From contig RXJR01000015.1 of the NCBI GenBank assembly GCA_003963305.1, forward strand, positions 186,001-250,000: DNA of 64,000 nt, given 5' to 3'. The DNA is from Candidatus Melainabacteria bacterium (GTDB lineage: Bacteria > Cyanobacteriota > Vampirovibrionia > Obscuribacterales > Obscuribacteraceae). The notes beneath the pieces were generated by a model, which searched no databases, was not told where the DNA came from, and saw only the letters and a program-made list of their open reading frames with translations. Made by a program: the position numbers and the translations under genes. This document shows positions 60,849 through 64,000 of the stretch, in pieces; positions within the stretch are counted from its first letter, which is position 1, and each line of letters starts with the position of its first letter.

Positions 60849-62168
60849 TCATTTTCCCCAGGTAAAGAACAGAGCAACAGCGGCCGCGGTCATCGCAGCT
60901 GTAGATGCCCATCCCATAACGTTCGTCATGACGCTGTTGGTCTTATCGCCCATGATCTCTTTGTTGTTAACAACCATCATGATCAAAAATAGCAGTGGCG
61001 GCGCAACCAGCCCGTTAATAACTGCCGACCAGAACAAGGCGGCAATGGCGTTCATCCCAAAGAAGTTCATCGCCATACCAACCACTGTCGAAACGGCAAT
61101 CACTGCATAGAACTGTTTTGCACGGTAGGGCTTCTCATCCAACCCATAGCGCCACCCAAACGCTTCCGAAAGAGCATAAGCTGCTGACCCGGTCAGAATT
61201 GGGATGGCCAGTAAACCAGTACCAATCAGTCCAATAGCAAGCAGCAACTCGGAGAATTTCCCGGCCACAGGTGCAAGAGCTTTGGCAGCGTCAGTGGCAG
61301 TTGCGATATGAGTCTGCCCGTGCGCATGAAGTGTGGCCGCACAAGTAAAGATAATGAAATACATGACTGAGTTGGAGAGCACCATGCCGGCGTTAACATC
61401 CATTGCCGCCACTTTCAACTCTTCGTCGGAAGCACCTCGCCGCTGCCACAGCGCTCGCTTACCCTCGCTGCGATCTTCTTCGACTTGCTGACTTGCCTGC
61501 CAGAAGAACAGATAAGGAGAGATGGTCGTACCAAGAATAGCAACGAGGGTAGACACGAATTCCGCTGTTGGCTGAAACGTAGGAATGAACGTAGCCTTCA
61601 AAACTTCAACCACATTTACATGCACAAAGAAGGCAGTAGCGATGTAGGCGAACAAAACCACGGTAAGCCATTTGAAAACATTGGCAATAAGCTTGTACGA
61701 GCCCAAAAATTGAACAACCAGGATTGAAACCGAAACCAGTAGGATAGTCGGCATAATCGGCACCGGATGCAGAAGCTGAATCGCAGCAGCGATAGCTCCT
61801 ATATCGGCACCAACATTTAGCGTATTCGCGACGAAAAGAGCAGCTACAGCAAGATATAGAAGTGGCTTCGGATAATTCTTTTTCAAAACACCGGCCAATC
61901 CCTGACCGGTCACCATGCCAATCTTGGCACAACTGTATTGCACTGCCGCCATCATAGGTAGTGTCACCAGAGCCAGCCAGAGCGTTGAAAAGCCGAGCGA
62001 GGCACCGGCTACCGAGTAAGTACCAATACCAGAGGGGTCGTCGTCGGACGCCCCTGTGATCAGCCCTGGACCAAGGACCAGAAAAAAGCGCTTGATCGGA
62101 TTTTTCTCGTCTATTGCCTTCTGGCGAGGGGTCAGGTCATCGCTGTTCGGACTGGCGGTGGCGTTCAT
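60849..62168 (-). CDS. Nramp-family divalent metal transporter with a non-canonical DPSG motif
   Basis: 439 residues, about eleven membrane helices. First helix has GLITGASDDDPSGIGTYSVAGA: the metal-binding motif DPGN of canonical Nramp/MntH is replaced by DPSG (Asp44, Ser46, Gly47). The sixth-helix MPH-type motif is not evident; the corresponding region reads NAGMVLSNSVMYFIIFT. These changes occur in a divergent Nramp subgroup whose substrate may not be Mn/Fe. Otherwise the Nramp core (PILTGSAAYALSEAFGW, AVINGLVAPPLLFLIM) is clear. Proton-coupled import of a divalent cation is inferred. Upstream untranslated region has an eight-base-stem hairpin (62202-62240). Confidence 0.88.
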   Translation of the reverse strand: MNATASPNSDDLTPRQKAIDEKNPIKRFFLVLGPGLITGASDDDPSGIGTYSVAGASLGFSTLWLALVTLPMMAAVQYSCAKIGMVTGQGLAGVLKKNYPKPLLYLAVAALFVANTLNVGADIGAIAAAIQLLHPVPIMPTILLVSVSILVVQFLGSYKLIANVFKWLTVVLFAYIATAFFVHVNVVEVLKATFIPTFQPTAEFVSTLVAILGTTISPYLFFWQASQQVEEDRSEGKRALWQRRGASDEELKVAAMDVNAGMVLSNSVMYFIIFTCAATLHAHGQTHIATATDAAKALAPVAGKFSELLLAIGLIGTGLLAIPILTGSAAYALSEAFGWRYGLDEKPYRAKQFYAVIAVSTVVGMAMNFFGMNAIAALFWSAVINGLVAPPLLFLIMMVVNNKEIMGDKTNSVMTNVMGWASTAAMTAAAVALFFTWGK

Positions 62169-62201
62169 GGTTTTTCCTTCGGTATCCGGGTATTCGGGTA
62201 T

Positions 62202-62240
62202 GCCTGAAGGGCCCCGGCAGTTGCGGAGTTCGCTTCAGGC
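62202..62240 (-). other. Hairpin in the leader of the Nramp gene
   Basis: GCCTGAAG (62202-62209) pairs with CTTCAGGC (62233-62240) across a GC-rich loop, 34-72 bases before the start codon. It could be a regulatory leader element (metal-responsive riboswitch or protein site), but I do not recognise a known class. The rest of 62169-62601 holds no gene I can support. Confidence 0.4.
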
Positions 62241-62601
62241 TAAGCTTGCGAGTATTGACAGAATCTTGATGAAACCAGACTGAAAGAAAACCGGAAAGGT
62301 TCCCCGGCAGTGCAATCTAGCGAATTCTACGTCCACGCGCCCCCCGGTAGCCCCTAACAGAGTGCTTGCGCCCCGGCTCCATATATAGGAATGCCTAACA
62401 TCGGATCCGCAAAACACTTACACCATTTCGTTAACGCGCAAAGGTCATTACCCGGTCAGACCGAAACCGATAGTATTTAAATACAGCCAACGGGTTGGGC
62501 GAAATGAGCGAGATAAACAAGGCAGCGGTTCGGCAGGAAGCCGAGCGCGCCTGACTGCGTGCTCCGGTTGACCACTTCAAGTTTAAAAGGAAGAACAGAA
62601 C

Positions 62602-62739
62602 ATGAGAAACCGTAATCAAAAGGGCGAAATGAGCGATATCGGACTGGCGGTCTTATCAATGGTCGCAACGTTCGGATTTTTCACGGTAGCCCTTTTGGGC
62701 GGTTCCTCAGCCTTACTGAGATGCATGGTCGGATATTAG
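62602..62739 (+). CDS. 45-residue single-span membrane peptide
   Basis: Starts MRNRNQKGEMSDIGLAV and continues with a hydrophobic helix LSMVATFGFFTVALLGG, ending RCMVGY. AAGGAAG lies about nine bases before the ATG. The basic, polar N-terminus followed by one helix is typical of small regulatory membrane proteins, or of Flp-type pilins, though the conserved Glu of pilins is missing. Too short for standard ORF calling. The 14 bases GGGCGAAATGAGCG also occur upstream, at 62496-62509. Confidence 0.5.
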   Translation: MRNRNQKGEMSDIGLAVLSMVATFGFFTVALLGGSSALLRCMVGY

Positions 62740-62841
62740 AGCTGCGCCGGCACCTATATGTTTTCGTGGCACCAGATGGAGTGCCGAAAGTGCAAGTGAG
62801 AAACTTATAACTTCATCACTTGGCGTCAGTCGGCTCACCAT

Positions 62842-62907
62842 AACTGGTGCCCTATAATTTTAATGAAAACGATCGTATGCCGCACTGAATATGGTGCGGC
62901 ACCAGTT
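62842..62907. repeat. Nested inverted repeats (cruciform-like)
   Basis: Outer arms AACTGGTGCC (62842-62851) and GGCACCAGTT (62898-62907). An inner hairpin GCCGCAC (62879-62885) / GTGCGGC (62894-62900) partly shares the right arm, so the two structures exclude each other, as in an attenuator or a small mobile element end. Further GGCACC/GTGGCAC words lie at 62758-62775 and 62972-62980. No gene around it. Confidence 0.6.
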
Positions 62908-63044
62908 TACAAGAAGAAATTACCGGTGTCATTTCAGGGCAAAAAAGTTCCAAACTGAATCGCCCTTACAGGTGGTGGCACAAAATTAGATTGCAAAAAC
63001 CCCAAATTTCTCGCTATCATGTTTTCGAGAAAGGGGGGGACACC

Positions 63045-63647
63045 GTGGGCAATTCAGAAGCTATAAACAACGACTTACTAATTTCGGCGTCTCAACATAA
63101 CGATGCTCTTGATACAGAAGGGCTCGAACATATATTCCGCTGGGCATCAGACATGGTGGCGGACGGTGAAGATGCTCGCGTAAAACTTGCCAGAGAAAGA
63201 AGAGTTCGCAGGCAGGTTCTTGAAGTTGTCCAGAAAGCCCGCGAACAAAAAGTTCTCAAAGAGGCTAATGACGAGCTGGCCTATTTGCAACGCCGAGTAA
63301 TCGCCCTTTTGCAAAAAATGCAGGAAGTGACAGAGGAAAACTCTTTGCTTCGCCAGATAACGATTAGCCAGTACTATGCGCTCGATCGTATTCCGGTGCT
63401 GGAAGGAGAAATCAAAAAACTTCGCGGCATGGACTACGAACGCGAAGCCGCCGTAGCCGAACGCAGATATCTCATGGATGCATTGGCAAAGTTAAAAGCA
63501 GATCGAGATTTCCTCGACGAGTTATTAACCGCCGCCGAAGAAGAGAACGCTCGGGTGGCTCGACTTCTTTCTGAAGCTCGTGCAGAAATTGCCGAACTGA
63601 AAGAGCGCAAATGGTGGCACGGCTTCTACAGAATTTTTAGACCTTAA
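63045..63647 (+). CDS. Cytoplasmic coiled-coil protein
   Basis: 200 residues from GTG 63045, which follows a G-rich AAGGGGGG at seven bases; a TTG at 62991 opens the same frame. A long helical part from about 40 to 180 (VRRQVLEVVQKAREQKVLKEANDELAYLQRRVIALLQKMQEV; EVLEGEIKKLRGMDYERE; LLTAAEEENARVARLLSEARAEIAEL, coordinates 63200-63590) is a heptad-rich coiled coil. The C-terminus KWWHGFYRIFRP is short and aromatic. Role unknown; GumC/Wzz-like coiled coils are one possibility but no membrane helix is present, so this is probably structural. Strong terminator follows directly. Confidence 0.6.
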   Translation: MGNSEAINNDLLISASQHNDALDTEGLEHIFRWASDMVADGEDARVKLARERRVRRQVLEVVQKAREQKVLKEANDELAYLQRRVIALLQKMQEVTEENSLLRQITISQYYALDRIPVLEGEIKKLRGMDYEREAAVAERRYLMDALAKLKADRDFLDELLTAAEEENARVARLLSEARAEIAELKERKWWHGFYRIFRP

Positions 63648-63681
63648 CTGACGAGCACTTGCTAGTTCAGAAACCTAACCG

Positions 63682-63717
63682 ATAGAAGGACGCTTGTGAA
63701 AGCGTCCTTCTATTTTG
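63682..63717 (+). terminator. Strong bidirectional Rho-independent terminator
   Basis: Perfect 14-base stem (63682-63695 with 63700-63713) and a GTGA tetraloop, followed by TTTGC on the plus strand and preceded by A-rich sequence on the other. It ends the coiled-coil gene transcript and faces the convergent rarA gene. Confidence 0.9.
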
Positions 63718-63761
63718 CTGAGCGCAGACGTCGCACAGTAGCGGAGATCTCGATTACCCGA

Positions 63762-64000
63762 CTACTCGCGGTCGCGAATTTTGCCTTCGAAACCACGACC
63801 GGTCGGCTCGTAGTAGGTGGTGCCTTCCAACTCAGACGGAAGACACTTCATATCGGCCTTACCCTCATCATAATCGTGAGCATACTTGTAGCCCTTCGAA
63901 TATCCCAGCTCCTTCATCAGCTTTGTGGGAGCGTTCCTCAGATGCATAGGAACAGGATGCTGACTCATATTCAAAGCATCGCGGGCAGCCAGGTTGTAAG
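63762..64000 (-). CDS. rarA: Replication-associated recombination protein A, C-terminal fragment (window edge)
   Basis: 79 residues, 5' part outside the window. The sequence YNLAARDALNMSQHPVPMHL, then RNAPTKLMKELGYSKGYKYAHDYDEG and LEGTTYYEPTGRGFEGKIRDR, is the highly conserved C-terminal end of RarA/MgsA (AAA+ clamp-loader-like ATPase acting at stalled replication forks). The AAA+ domain is not visible. Start codons seen inside the fragment are not real starts. Confidence 0.92.
   Translation of the reverse strand, partial: YNLAARDALNMSQHPVPMHLRNAPTKLMKELGYSKGYKYAHDYDEGKADMKCLPSELEGTTYYEPTGRGFEGKIRDRE

Noticed and set aside
1-64000. tRNA, rRNA, insertion sequences, prophage structural genes
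   Set aside because: No cloverleaf-like tRNA, rRNA segment, transposase or phage gene was recognised by eye; a dedicated search could still find a small RNA.

Overview
Organism and overall character (inference). The window looks like a bacterial chromosome segment of roughly 50 % GC with an outer-membrane-type, environmentally complex lifestyle. It has many Ser/Thr kinases, TPR and pentapeptide-repeat proteins, many Sec signal peptides, and an integrated conjugation-like gene set. The mixture (REC-STPK fusion, replication-relaxation protein, VirB/VirD4-like genes, MshEN+TPR proteins) makes me suspect a non-photosynthetic cyanobacterial relative (Vampirovibrionia/Melainabacteria, Obscuribacterales-like). 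That placement rests on gene style only, with no database search. No rRNA, tRNA, CRISPR array or insertion sequence was seen.

Layout. 1-2.0 kb: 3-hydroxyacyl-CoA dehydrogenase followed by two small EamA/SMR-type membrane proteins (the last runs off the window). 2.6-6 kb: small membrane protein, OppF-like ABC ATPase, putative zinc peptidase, DUF3592-like membrane protein and a tandem-repeat block. 6.1-12.7 kb: SGNH-like protein, exported catalase-peroxidase KatG with a palindromic upstream site, secreted protein and TadG-like protein. 13-17 kb: PfkB sugar kinase, cytoplasmic histidine kinase and a receiver-HTH-Ser/Thr-kinase fusion. 17-21.3 kb: a run of exported proteins (GATase-like, TPR, PDZ, coiled coil, NTF2-like).

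21.3-56 kb is the most interesting part: a dispersed type IV secretion/conjugation-like system. It contains a protein with a possible degenerate primase-like fold, a replication-relaxation winged-helix protein, a VirD4-type coupling ATPase with a C-terminal zinc ribbon, a VirB3-VirB4-VirB8-like operon, a muramidase/M15-peptidase fusion, a pilin-like small protein, a 1785-residue VirB6/TrbL-like protein, and four consecutive exported Pro/Gly/Ala-rich proteins of unknown family. Two of those four are clear paralogues. Interspersed are two tandem STPK-TM-pentapeptide receptors, TPR, EF-hand and RDD proteins, a quinone-reductase-like MDR enzyme and a Uma2 nuclease-like protein. I found no VirB7/9/10/11 and no relaxase in the window.

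56-64 kb: MshEN-repeat/TPR protein, TPR/zinc-ribbon protein, a long acidic repetitive protein, an Nramp-family transporter with DPSG instead of DPGN, a 45-aa membrane peptide, a coiled-coil protein with a textbook terminator, and the 3' end of rarA. A GC-rich REP-like palindrome occurs both between genes (55.9 kb) and inside a coding frame (29.1 kb), where it is read as a peptide repeat.
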